NCBI GenBank assembly: GCA_964458455.1
Contig: CAYWIY010000001.1
Location: 4,024 to 68,023 of the forward strand
Origin: B1SED10-74M sp964458455
GTDB lineage: Bacteria; Bacillota; Dethiobacteria; DTU022
Direction: 5' to 3'
Length of the DNA stretch: 64,000 bases
A program made the position numbers and the translations under genes. Positions 25,358-33,930 of the stretch are shown one piece after another. The first letter of the stretch is position 1; each line of letters opens with the position of its first letter. A model generated the notes under the pieces. The model was not told where the DNA came from, did no database searches, and saw only the letters and a program-made list of their open reading frames with translations.

Positions 25358-25834
25358 TTAAATCTTTTCCTTGATGACCTTATCTTTCATGTCTCGTTCC
25401 ATTTCACGCTTGCGGTCACGCTCGGCTATATCGCGCCGTTTATCATACTTCTTCTTACCCCTGGCCAGGCCCAGTTCCACCTTGACCAGGCCCTGTCTTA
25501 AATAAATCTTTAGGGGTATCAAAGCGTAGCCCTTTTCTTTGACTTTCCCGACCAACCTGCCGATCTCTGCTTTGTGCATCAGCAGCTTACGCGTCCGCAC
25601 CGGATCATGATTAAAGCGGTTGCCCGGATCATATTGGCTTACATGCATATTATACAAGAAAAGTTCGCCACCTTCAACCTTCGCATAGCTGTCCTTGAGG
25701 TTGACCTTGCTGTTGCGTATAGATTTGACTTCAGTGCCGGTAAGGACTATCCCCGCTTCAAAACTGTCCTCAATGTGAAAATCATGCCTTGCTTTTCGGT
25801 TGGTGCTTACAACTTTGATCGTGTTATCGCTCAA
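25358..25834 (-). CDS. smpB: SsrA-binding protein SmpB
   Basis: SmpB (158 residues) binds the tRNA-like part of tmRNA and delivers it to stalled ribosomes. The OB-fold body is complete (NRKARHDFHIEDSFEAGIVL at the start, then GTEVKSIR and the conserved YDPGNRFNHDPVR loop), followed by the basic C-terminal tail (ARGKKKYDKRRDIAERDRKRE) that enters the ribosome mRNA channel. The start is TTG 25834; GGGG lies about 11 nt upstream and no ATG gives the full N-terminus. Directly followed by ssrA, its RNA partner, and preceded by the nitroreductase gene by 26 nt, so smpB is likely part of the rnr-nitroreductase transcript, the usual rnr-smpB pairing in Firmicutes with one gene inserted. Confidence 0.96.
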   Translation of the reverse strand: MSDNTIKVVSTNRKARHDFHIEDSFEAGIVLTGTEVKSIRNSKVNLKDSYAKVEGGELFLYNMHVSQYDPGNRFNHDPVRTRKLLMHKAEIGRLVGKVKEKGYALIPLKIYLRQGLVKVELGLARGKKKYDKRRDIAERDRKREMERDMKDKVIKEKI

Positions 25835-25860
25835 TTTAACTCATTCCCCTTGCCACATTT

Positions 25861-26403
25861 TTACCCGGTATATGAACGGCCCCATTCTTCGGCATAGGTT
25901 ATTTCGGACAGATCCTTGCGCGGCCGCGGGGAGGGCTGTTTTTCCGGCACCCCGACAGGAGTAATGGCCACTACCCTGTACTCCGGCGGCACCGCACAGG
26001 CTTCACGAATAGTGGCTTCATCAAACCAGGCCACCCAGCAGGTGCCCAGTCCTTCGGCATTGGCGGCCAGCATCAGCTGCTGCATGGCCAGCCCGGAATC
26101 GAGCAAATAATAATCTTTGCCGTCCTGTTTCCCGGATCCTTCCGGGTCTGCACACAGCACAATTACTACCGGGGCCGTCTCGCCTACTGCTTTGCGGGCA
26201 GGGTTGTCTTTCGGCATGGCCGAAGCAAGCTTTTCCTTCTTTTCCGGATCCTTTACCACTATAAACCTCCAGCACTGCTTGTTAGCCCATGAGGGAGCCA
26301 GCCTTCCTGCCTCGAGCAGACGGTTGAGCTTATCTTCTGGCACGGGATCGGAGGTATATTTCCTCACACTTCTTCTTTCCTTCAAAGCTTCATAAATATC
26401 CAT
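25861..26403 (-). CDS. Nitroreductase-family flavoprotein
   Basis: A 180-residue FMN-dependent nitroreductase-fold protein. The N-terminal RRSVRKYTSDPVPEDKLNRLLEAG motif (about residues 11-35) and the SWANKQCWRFIVV stretch (about 38-55) carry the phosphate/FMN-binding pattern of the family, and GLGTCWVAWFDE (about 120-131) the second FMN motif. Members reduce nitroaromatics, quinones or flavins with NAD(P)H; the substrate cannot be predicted. The start ATG 26403 directly follows the TAA of rnr without spacer, so it is surely cotranscribed. The position between rnr and smpB is not the usual content there, but the gene shows no sign of transfer. Confidence 0.9.
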   Translation of the reverse strand: MDIYEALKERRSVRKYTSDPVPEDKLNRLLEAGRLAPSWANKQCWRFIVVKDPEKKEKLASAMPKDNPARKAVGETAPVVIVLCADPEGSGKQDGKDYYLLDSGLAMQQLMLAANAEGLGTCWVAWFDEATIREACAVPPEYRVVAITPVGVPEKQPSPRPRKDLSEITYAEEWGRSYTG

Positions 26404-28566
26404 TTAAACAGCTTCCTCCTTTTCTGCAGGGGCAAAAGTTACTTTTCCTTCTTCTTTACTGGCCCTGATTACCTGCACCTGGATACTGTCACCTAAACGA
26501 TAAGTTTTCCGGGTTCTTTCACCAACTAATTGGGACGCTTTTTCGTTATAGATATAGTAATCGTCACTTAACTCTGTTACCGGGATCATTCCCTCTACCG
26601 TATTGTCCAGCTCGACAAAAACACCGAAGTGGGTAACTCCATTGATAATACCGGTGTATACTTCACCGATCCTTTGCTCCATGTACTGCGCTTTTTTCAT
26701 ATCTAAACTGGCCCGCTCGGCCTCCACGGCTGCCCGCTCTCTTTCTGAAGACTGCTGGGCAATGGCCGGCAGGCGGGACTGCAGGCGCCTGGCTTTTTCC
26801 TTAGAATAGCCGCCCGGCAGCAGGTGCTGCTTCAAAATCCGGTGCACTACCAGGTCCGGGTAGCGCCGGATCGGAGAAGTGAAATGGCAATAGCACTCAG
26901 AAGCAAGGCCAAAATGCCCTTCATTAAAAGCACTGTAAATAGCCTGTGGCAGTGAACGCAGGACCAGGTAACGGACCAATTTTTCCGTTTTTTCCCCCCT
27001 GGTTTCTTCAAGCAATTTATTCAGGTCTTCAGGCCTGAGCTGCTTAAACTTAGCTGCAGCCTTAACATTCATCAAGGTCAGGGTTTCTCTCAGCATGGCC
27101 AGCTTCTCATCCATGGGCACGGCATGAATCCGGTAAATACAGGGCAGACCCTTTTCTTCCAGGTATTCGGCAACGGTTTCGTTGCAGTAAATCATAAATT
27201 CCTCGATCAGCGATTCTGACTGCCCCATGACCCGCTTTCCGATTTTTAGGGGGACTCCTTCTTCGTCCACCTCGATCCTTGCTTCCGGGATCTCAAGATC
27301 AAGGCTGCCGCGCTGCATCCGCCGTTCCCTGAGCTTTTTAGCCAGTTCGGCCATCCGGTCAATCATATCGGCGACGCTTCGATCGTTAAAGACCGAGGCA
27401 TCTTCCCTGCCGGACAGGTAGGCCTCAACCTGCTGGTACGAAAGGCGCTCATCAACCCTGATCAGGCTGGGTTTGAAGGCTGCTTCGACCAGGTTTCCTT
27501 CCGCGTCTAGATCCATTATAACACTTACAGCCAGGCGATCTTTACCGGACTGCAGGCTGCATAATTTTTCTGATAGCCCGGAAGGGAGCATATGGATGGC
27601 CCTTTCAACCAGGTAGATGCTGGTTCCGCGCTTTAATGCTTCCCGGTCTATCGGTTTGCCCTGGCGGACATACTGGGACACGTCGGCGATATGGACTCCC
27701 AACCGGTAAACGCCGCCGTCACCTTCTTCCAGGGAGACGGCATCGTCAAAGTCACGGGCCTGTTCATCGTCAATGGTCACCATTTGCATCTTTTTCAAGT
27801 CGGCCCGCTTCTGTTCTTTGGCCAGGCGCGGTATGTCTTCTTCCCCGGGCAAATTCTCCAGTTCCTTTAAGGCCTGGGGTGGGTGTTCACCGGGCAGTTC
27901 AAAACGGCGCTGAAAAGTAACCTGCTCGGTATGCAGGCTGCCTACCGGCCCGATATATTCAACCAGTTTACCCCGGGCCGCCTTCTTTCCCCGGGCCCAC
28001 CTTTCAATCTCAACAACCACTTTGTCCCCGATTTCGGCTTCCTTCATGCCCTTCAGGGGCACCTGTATAGGCCCTGGAAAACGCTGATCGTCAGGAATAA
28101 CATAGTATTTCTTACCTTCCCGGTGCAGGGTGCCGACCAGCCGCCTGCTGCCCCGCTTGAGGATTCCGATCACGGTCCCTTCTCTTTTCCGGCGGCCCTT
28201 TCTGCGATCAAGCTTAACCATGACCCTGTCGCCGTGAGCGGCGTCATTGAGGTTGTTTGGGCTGATAAAAACATCCTCGCGCTGCTGTTCAGGACGCAGG
28301 AAAGCAAAGCCGCGCCGGTTTCCTTCCAGGACACCGGTCAAAATCCCCAGCTTTTCGGGCAAACCGTAACGATTCCCCTCAGTCCTGATCACCAGTCCCT
28401 CACTGCTCATTTTTTTCAGCTCGTCTTTGACGATGCTTTTATCGTTTTTATCCATTTCGAGGCCGGCCAGGATTTGTTTTAAAGAGAGCGACTGCTGACG
28501 GCTTCTTCCAAGCAAATCGAGGATCTTTTCTCTTAAAATACCGGCTGTATTTTTATGTTTTTTCAA
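26404..28566 (-). CDS. rnr: Ribonuclease R
   Basis: RNase R is a 3'-5' exoribonuclease that degrades structured RNA and non-stop mRNAs, working with tmRNA-SmpB. The protein shows a winged N-terminal helix region (about 1-65), cold-shock domains (about 70-230), the RNB catalytic domain with the Asp cluster DDEQARDFDDAV (about 265-276) and a C-terminal S1 domain (about 635-710). The open frame extends upstream to 28698 without any ribosome site; I chose TTG 28566 with AAGGAG 15 nt upstream, giving 720 residues in the normal family range. An ATA at 9 nt spacing would be an uncommon start. The next gene starts directly at its stop and smpB follows. Confidence 0.93.
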   Translation of the reverse strand: MKKHKNTAGILREKILDLLGRSRQQSLSLKQILAGLEMDKNDKSIVKDELKKMSSEGLVIRTEGNRYGLPEKLGILTGVLEGNRRGFAFLRPEQQREDVFISPNNLNDAAHGDRVMVKLDRRKGRRKREGTVIGILKRGSRRLVGTLHREGKKYYVIPDDQRFPGPIQVPLKGMKEAEIGDKVVVEIERWARGKKAARGKLVEYIGPVGSLHTEQVTFQRRFELPGEHPPQALKELENLPGEEDIPRLAKEQKRADLKKMQMVTIDDEQARDFDDAVSLEEGDGGVYRLGVHIADVSQYVRQGKPIDREALKRGTSIYLVERAIHMLPSGLSEKLCSLQSGKDRLAVSVIMDLDAEGNLVEAAFKPSLIRVDERLSYQQVEAYLSGREDASVFNDRSVADMIDRMAELAKKLRERRMQRGSLDLEIPEARIEVDEEGVPLKIGKRVMGQSESLIEEFMIYCNETVAEYLEEKGLPCIYRIHAVPMDEKLAMLRETLTLMNVKAAAKFKQLRPEDLNKLLEETRGEKTEKLVRYLVLRSLPQAIYSAFNEGHFGLASECYCHFTSPIRRYPDLVVHRILKQHLLPGGYSKEKARRLQSRLPAIAQQSSERERAAVEAERASLDMKKAQYMEQRIGEVYTGIINGVTHFGVFVELDNTVEGMIPVTELSDDYYIYNEKASQLVGERTRKTYRLGDSIQVQVIRASKEEGKVTFAPAEKEEAV

Positions 28567-28773
28567 AACTATTAATTTACACTCCTTTACCCGGGCCCGT
28601 TTTTCTAAGATGGACTTGCAACTCCTGAACCGGGATAAGCGGCTGCCTTGTGATTTACACTGCCGGGTCCACAGTAGTTTTAATCGCCTGGTTAACATCT
28701 ATGCCGGGCGCATAATGAAAAAGCAGGGGCCGTAGAGCTCCCTGCCGGTAGTCAAGATATTATGTCAGACTGT

Positions 28774-28995
28774 TTAAACCACGACCATTATAATCGTGAA
28801 AAGCATAAAGCCTATCGCCAGGTACTGGGTCACTTTACCCAGGGTTTCATCAAGCCCTTTCTTCTTACCGACCAGGGATTGAGCGCCACCGGCAATAGCG
28901 CCGAGACCCGCGCTGCGGCCTGACTGTAAAAGCACTGTTGCGATGAGAGCGATACATAATACCAGGTAAATTATATTTATTACAGTCTCGATCAT
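28774..28995 (-). CDS. secG: Preprotein translocase subunit SecG
   Basis: SecG (73 residues from ATG 28995) is the small third core subunit of the SecYEG membrane channel and stimulates SecA-driven export. It has two predicted helices (about 3-22 and 54-72) joined by the conserved cytosolic loop LLQSGRSAGLGAIAGGAQSL. ATG 28995 has GGAGG 7 nt upstream; the upstream ATG at 29019 adds 8 residues before this site. Order eno-secG-rnr-smpB is common in Clostridia. An inverted repeat GCAGGG/CCCTGC around 28723-28745 lies downstream but lacks a U-tract. Confidence 0.95.
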   Translation of the reverse strand: MIETVINIIYLVLCIALIATVLLQSGRSAGLGAIAGGAQSLVGKKKGLDETLGKVTQYLAIGFMLFTIIMVVV

Positions 28996-29069
28996 CTTAA
29001 AACCTCCAGCATTTATCACTATATGTTAAGCACACGATATTTTAACATATAAACGCAGCTTTGACAAAC

Positions 29070-30338
29070 TTATTTAAACGATTTGAAATAATAGCAGGCC
29101 GCCCGGCCCAGATCCTCCTCTATCCTCAACAGCTGGTTGTACTTAGCGACGCGGTCAACCCGGGAAGGAGCACCGGTCTTGATCAGCCCGGCATTGGTCC
29201 CCACGGCAAGGTCCGAGATAAAACTGTCGTCCGTTTCTCCCGAGCGATGCGAAATCATGCAGCTGTAACCGGATCGCCGGGCCAGGTTCATGGTCTCCAG
29301 GGTTTCACTAAGGGTGCCGATCTGGTTTAGCTTGATCAGGATTGAGTTAGCCGTGCCGGTTTCAATGCCCTGCCGCAAACGCTCGGGGCTGGTTACAAAG
29401 AGGTCATCACCGATCAGCATGATTTCTTTACCCAGTGCTGCAGTCATCTCTCGCCAGCCATCCCAGTCATCTTCGTCCAACCCGTCTTCGATGCTGATCA
29501 GTGGAAAACGCGAAGCCAGATCGCGATAATAGTTGATCAGTTCACCGGCAGAGTAGGCATTGCCCTCCAGGTGGTAAACCTCCTCACGGTAAAACTCGCT
29601 GGCTGCCGCATCCAGGGCCAGGCAGACTTCTTCCCCGGGCCTGTAACCGGCTGATTCAATCGCTTCAATAATGACATTCAGGGCCGCCTCACTTGAATCT
29701 AAGTTGGGGGCAAAACCTCCTTCGTCGCCCACATTGGTATTCATCCCGCGGGAGTGCAGTATTTTCTTGAGGTGGTGAAATATTTCGGTACCCATGCGCA
29801 GGGCGCCGGAAAAAGTTTCAGCACCAAGCGGCACAATCATGAATTCCTGGATATCCATGTTGTTGTCGGCATGCTCCCCGCCGTTCAAAATGTTCATGAA
29901 AGGCACCGGCAGCATGCAGGCTCCCAGCCCTCCTATATAGCGGTGCAGGGGAAGATCGAGCATGTTTGCGGCCGCCCGGGCCACGGCCAGTGAGACGCCG
30001 AGAATAGCGTTGGCACCGAGGTGGGATTTATTGTCGCTGCCGTCTAAGTCAAGCATCAAGAGGTCAAGCCCCTTTTGGTCCAGGGCGCTTTGTTCGCATA
30101 GCTCGGGAGCCAGAATTTCATTGACATGCCGCACTGCATTAAGCACACCTTTGCCCATATAGCGCTTTTCATCGCCATCGCGCAATTCAACAGCTTCAAA
30201 GGCACCGGTCGAAGCCCCCGAGGGCACTGCGGCCCGCCCGCACCAGCCTCCCCGCAATTCGACATCAACTTCGAGGGTCGGATTGCCCCGGGAATCAAGG
30301 ATTTCCCGGGCCTTAATCTTCTGAATCCGCTCTTCCAC
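29070..30338 (-). CDS. eno: Enolase (phosphopyruvate hydratase)
   Basis: Enolase dehydrates 2-phosphoglycerate to phosphoenolpyruvate in glycolysis. The 422-residue protein has the N-terminal REILDSRGNPTLEVD (about residues 11-25), the GAST lid loop (PSGASTGAFEA), the metal Asp in ALDAAASEF (about 240), Glu in SIEDGLDEDDW (about 284) and Asp in IGDDLFVT (about 310), catalytic Lys in LIKLNQIGTL (about 335), and the family signature ending SHRSGETDDSFISDLAVG (about 365). Start is GTG 30338 with GGAGG 7 nt upstream. It overlaps the end of gpmI by 26 nt, so the two are translationally linked. Last gene of the pgk-tpiA-gpmI-eno cluster. Confidence 0.98.
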   Translation of the reverse strand: MEERIQKIKAREILDSRGNPTLEVDVELRGGWCGRAAVPSGASTGAFEAVELRDGDEKRYMGKGVLNAVRHVNEILAPELCEQSALDQKGLDLLMLDLDGSDNKSHLGANAILGVSLAVARAAANMLDLPLHRYIGGLGACMLPVPFMNILNGGEHADNNMDIQEFMIVPLGAETFSGALRMGTEIFHHLKKILHSRGMNTNVGDEGGFAPNLDSSEAALNVIIEAIESAGYRPGEEVCLALDAAASEFYREEVYHLEGNAYSAGELINYYRDLASRFPLISIEDGLDEDDWDGWREMTAALGKEIMLIGDDLFVTSPERLRQGIETGTANSILIKLNQIGTLSETLETMNLARRSGYSCMISHRSGETDDSFISDLAVGTNAGLIKTGAPSRVDRVAKYNQLLRIEEDLGRAACYYFKSFK

Positions 30339-31893
30339 AACAATCCCTCCTTGCCGTTAATTGATCTTCCGTAAGCATATTTTTACCGGTCATTTCCCCG
30401 GGGACAGAAAGCCCGGCCAGGGCCAGGATAGTCGGAGCCACATCGGCCAGGACACCCCTGTCGTGAAGGGCGTGGGTTGCCTGGCTCAAAACAATAAAAG
30501 GAACCGGGTTGGCGCTGTGCGCAGTAAGGGTTTCCCCTACCTGGTTTTTCATTTCTTCTGCATTCCCGTGATCCCCGACTATGAGGATATGCCAACCCCC
30601 GGGAAGAGCCTCGCCTGATATCCGGCCCAGTGCGACATCAACCGCTTCCACAGCCTTGATAGCTGCTTCCATGTCGCCTGTGTGACCGACCATATCCATG
30701 TTGGCAAAGTTGGAAACTATCAGCGGGTGCTGATCTGCCCTGATGGTTTCAATAATTTTATCGGCCACTTCCCCTGCGCTCATTTCCGGCTGCAGGTCGT
30801 AAGTAGCTACCTGCGGGGAAGGGACCATGATCCTTTCTTCCCCTGAAAAAGGCTTTTCCCTGCCTCCGTTAAAGAAAAAAGTTACATGGGCATATTTTTC
30901 TGTTTCGGCTATTCTCATCTGGGCCAGATTTTGCCGGGAATAGACTTCGCCCAGGGTCGCTTCCAGGTCATCGAGGGTAAACGCCACTGGCAGGGGAAGC
31001 TCCCGGTCGTATTCAGTCATCGTAGCCAGGTAGGGGTGGGGTGGATCCTGTCCCCTATCAAACGGCTCGAAGTTTTCTTCGGCCAGGGCCCTGGTAATCT
31101 GGCGGACCCGGTCCGGCCTGAAATTAAAAAAGATAACACTGTCCTCTGAACGAATTTTACTTAAAGGTGCACCTGCGTCATCGACAATCACCGTGGGCTG
31201 GACAAACTCGTCCCCTTCACCGCGCTCATATGCTTCTTTCAAGGCGCTAAGTGGGTCACGGGCCTTAAGCCCCTCCCCGGCGGTATAGGCGCGGTAAGCC
31301 CGCTCAGTCCTGTCCCAACGCCTGTCGCGATCCATGGCATAGTAGCGCCCGCAAATCGTGGCAATCTGGCAGTTTTGGTGCTCCCTGTTGTATTCAACAA
31401 GTTTCTCCAGGAATGGACCGGCCCCGAAAGGTATGGTATCCCTGCCGTCAAGAATGGCATGGATAAACACCCTGTCAATTTTTTGGCGGCGGGCCATTTC
31501 CACCAGGGCCATAAGGTGATCAAAATGGCTGTGCACTCCTCCGTCAGAAACCAGCCCGACCAAATGCAAGGCGCTGTCATTCTGATGCACCTTTTCCATG
31601 GCCTCCAGGAAAACTTCATTGTTATAAAACTCACCCGACTCGATGCACTTCCCGATCCTGGTCAGTTCCTGGTAAACAATCCGCCCGGCACCTAAATTAA
31701 GGTGTCCCACTTCAGAATTGCCCATCTGTCCATCAGGTAAGCCTACCGCTTCCCCGGCGGCATCGAGCAGGGTCCAGGGATAATCACTGAAAAAACGATC
31801 CAGGTTTGGTGTCCGGGCCAGGTTGATGGCATTGCCTTCATTGCTTTTACTGTACCCCCAGCCGTCAAGAATGATTAAAAGGACTTTATTCAA
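30313..31893 (-). CDS. gpmI: 2,3-bisphosphoglycerate-independent phosphoglycerate mutase
   Basis: GpmI interconverts 3- and 2-phosphoglycerate with two Mn ions and a phosphoserine. The 526-residue protein belongs to the alkaline phosphatase superfamily: the catalytic Ser is in QMGNSEVGHLNLGAG (about residue 61), with LILDGWGYS at the N-terminus holding the first metal Asp and SNFANMDMVGHTG (about 400) and VGDHGNAEEM (about 450) the others. The end overlaps eno by 26 nt and the start overlaps tpiA by 4 nt, the tight packing of a glycolytic operon. ATG 31893 is used; the tpiA 3' end carries its ribosome site. Confidence 0.97.
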   Translation of the reverse strand: MNKVLLIILDGWGYSKSNEGNAINLARTPNLDRFFSDYPWTLLDAAGEAVGLPDGQMGNSEVGHLNLGAGRIVYQELTRIGKCIESGEFYNNEVFLEAMEKVHQNDSALHLVGLVSDGGVHSHFDHLMALVEMARRQKIDRVFIHAILDGRDTIPFGAGPFLEKLVEYNREHQNCQIATICGRYYAMDRDRRWDRTERAYRAYTAGEGLKARDPLSALKEAYERGEGDEFVQPTVIVDDAGAPLSKIRSEDSVIFFNFRPDRVRQITRALAEENFEPFDRGQDPPHPYLATMTEYDRELPLPVAFTLDDLEATLGEVYSRQNLAQMRIAETEKYAHVTFFFNGGREKPFSGEERIMVPSPQVATYDLQPEMSAGEVADKIIETIRADQHPLIVSNFANMDMVGHTGDMEAAIKAVEAVDVALGRISGEALPGGWHILIVGDHGNAEEMKNQVGETLTAHSANPVPFIVLSQATHALHDRGVLADVAPTILALAGLSVPGEMTGKNMLTEDQLTARRDCCGRADSED

Positions 31894-32657
31894 CTCTGAA
31901 CCGCCTTTCGGGCTGCCTGGATTAAGGCGCTAAAAGTATCTGCTTTCAAACTGGCGCCCCCGACCAGGGCGCCCTGGATAGAAGATAGCTCTACAAACGA
32001 GCCGATATTTCCTTCTTTTACACTTCCACCGTATTGAATACGCACCTTATCCACCTTCCCGGCACCGACGTCCTTCTCAATAACTTCACGGATATATGAG
32101 CAGGCAGCATCAGCATCACCGGGCTGGGCCGCTTTTCCGGTCCCGATAGCCCATACTGGTTCATAAGCAATCACCACTTTATCCATATCCCCGGCAGCCA
32201 TTCCTTCCAGGGCGGCAAGGAGTTGTTTTCTGATCACGCTGTTTGTGGAACCAGCTTCCTTCTGAGCTTCAGTTTCGCCTACACAGAGGATCGGTTTAAG
32301 ACCGCATTCCAGGGCCGCCTTCACTTTAGCTGAGATTTGGCTGTCATCTTCGCCTATGACATGACGCCGTTCTGAGTGGCCGACGATCACGTATTCTACA
32401 CCCAGGTCGGCAAGCATGGGGCCGGCTATTTCGCCGGTGAACGCACCCTCCTGTTCCCAGTGCAAATCCTGGGCGCCCAGCTTCAGGGAACTGCCGCCGA
32501 GAATATTTGCGGCTGCCGGCAAAGACGTATAGGGAGGGCAGATCAATACCTCCACCCCTGCAAACTTATCTTCACCCTGCAGGATGGCGCGGCAAAACTC
32601 TACCGTATCAGCGGTTGTTTTATGCATCTTCCAGTTTGCTGCTATTACCAGTCCCAT
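31890..32657 (-). CDS. tpiA: Triosephosphate isomerase
   Basis: TpiA interconverts dihydroxyacetone phosphate and glyceraldehyde 3-phosphate. The 255-residue TIM barrel has Asn and Lys in ANWKMHKT (about residues 8-15), the catalytic His in VGHSERR (about 95-101), the catalytic Glu and loop 6 in AYEPVWAIGTGKAA (about 165-178), and the phosphate-binding YGGSVKEGN (about 212-220). GGAGG lies 8 nt before ATG 32657. It lies 67 nt after pgk and overlaps gpmI by 4 nt (ATGA). Confidence 0.98.
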   Translation of the reverse strand: MGLVIAANWKMHKTTADTVEFCRAILQGEDKFAGVEVLICPPYTSLPAAANILGGSSLKLGAQDLHWEQEGAFTGEIAGPMLADLGVEYVIVGHSERRHVIGEDDSQISAKVKAALECGLKPILCVGETEAQKEAGSTNSVIRKQLLAALEGMAAGDMDKVVIAYEPVWAIGTGKAAQPGDADAACSYIREVIEKDVGAGKVDKVRIQYGGSVKEGNIGSFVELSSIQGALVGGASLKADTFSALIQAARKAVQS

Positions 32658-32724
32658 ATTTCATACCTCCAGTGCTCCCAGGAACCTGTATACCGGTGCA
32701 ACGGGAGCGCGCCTAAATTTTTAG

Positions 32725-33906
32725 CTACTTGTCCTGCAACACTTTGATCCCGGGCAGCTCTTTACCTTCCCAGAATTCCAGGGTGGCTCCGCCACCAGTA
32801 GAAATAAACCCGATCTGCCCGGTCAGGCCCATGGATTCAAGAGCGGCTACCAGATCTCCGCCTCCTACCACCGAATAGGCCTCACTTTTTGCCATATCAC
32901 CGGCAACAAGCCTGGTGCCCTGATCAAAGGGAGGGACCTCGAACACTCCAAGCGGCCCATTCCAAACAATCATGGCAGAGCGGGAAATGTACCGGCCAAA
33001 GTTTTTGACAGTTTCAGGGCCAATATCGGCAGCCTTCCAACCCCTGTCGATATTCCCGGGGGTTACAACTTTTGACTCACTACCAGGTTGTAGTTCCCTG
33101 GCCACTACTAGATCATCCGGTAAAATCAGGCGGCAACCGCTTTGTTCACTTTCGCTTATGATCGAAGATGCTGTCTCCAGCAGGTCTTGTTCATAAAACG
33201 AATCCCCCAGGTTAAAACCCCTGGCAGCCAGGAAAGTATTGGCCATGCCGCCCCCGATTAAGAGCTGGTCGGCCAGCTGCAGGAAACGGCGCATTACATT
33301 GATTTTATCCGAAACCTTGGCCCCGCCCAGTATGGCGGTCAGGGGACGCTGTGGATTTTCCAGGCAGTAAGACAAGGCCTCGATCTCTTTTTTCATCAAA
33401 AGGCCGGCAACAGCAGGGACAAATTCAGCCACTCCGGCTGTTGAAGCATGGGCCCGGTGGGCGGTGCCAAAAGCATCATTGGCAAAAAGATCCACCGGTT
33501 CAGCCAGCTGCCTGGCAAACTCCCGGTCATTGCTTTCTTCTCTATTATCAAAGCGAAGATTTTCCAGGAGTATGATATCCCCGCTTTTCATTTCAGCAAC
33601 GGCTTCAGCAACCTCGGGCCCAACCACCTGGCCGAGCTTTTTTACCGGCTTGCCCAGCAGTTTGCCCAGCCTTTCAGCCACCGGGTCCATCATCACTTCG
33701 GGAACGGCTTTTCCTTTGGGGCGACCCAGATGAGAGGCCAGCACCAGGCTCGCTCCCCGTTCCAGCAGGTAGTTTATGGTCGGCAGGACAGCCCGGATCC
33801 GGGCATCGTCCCGGACTTTTCCTTGATCCAACGGGACGTTAAAATCAGCCCGCAGTAGTATTTTTTTTCCTTTCACGTCCACATCTTCAACACTTTTCTT
33901 CAGCAT
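32725..33906 (-). CDS. pgk: Phosphoglycerate kinase
   Basis: Pgk transfers the acyl phosphate of 1,3-bisphosphoglycerate to ADP. The 393-residue protein has the family signature KILLRADFNVPLDQGKV (about residues 15-31), LASHLGRPKG (about 58-67), the conserved NDAFGTAHRAHAST (about 142-156) and the C-terminal nucleotide site with GGGMANTFL (about 225) and STGGGATLEFWEG (about 366). It is the first gene of pgk-tpiA-gpmI-eno, but cggR and gapA, which usually precede pgk in Firmicutes, are absent: rpoN ends 24 nt upstream instead. ATG 33906 has no strong ribosome site, perhaps read by coupling to rpoN. Confidence 0.97.
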   Translation of the reverse strand: MLKKSVEDVDVKGKKILLRADFNVPLDQGKVRDDARIRAVLPTINYLLERGASLVLASHLGRPKGKAVPEVMMDPVAERLGKLLGKPVKKLGQVVGPEVAEAVAEMKSGDIILLENLRFDNREESNDREFARQLAEPVDLFANDAFGTAHRAHASTAGVAEFVPAVAGLLMKKEIEALSYCLENPQRPLTAILGGAKVSDKINVMRRFLQLADQLLIGGGMANTFLAARGFNLGDSFYEQDLLETASSIISESEQSGCRLILPDDLVVARELQPGSESKVVTPGNIDRGWKAADIGPETVKNFGRYISRSAMIVWNGPLGVFEVPPFDQGTRLVAGDMAKSEAYSVVGGGDLVAALESMGLTGQIGFISTGGGATLEFWEGKELPGIKVLQDK

Positions 33907-33930
33907 CAGCAGTAATCACCGTCCCGGAGT

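Noticed and set aside
28590..28698. tRNA-like or coding extension upstream of rnr
   Set aside because: No cloverleaf can be built and the frame has no ribosome site; RNase R normally begins after this stretch.
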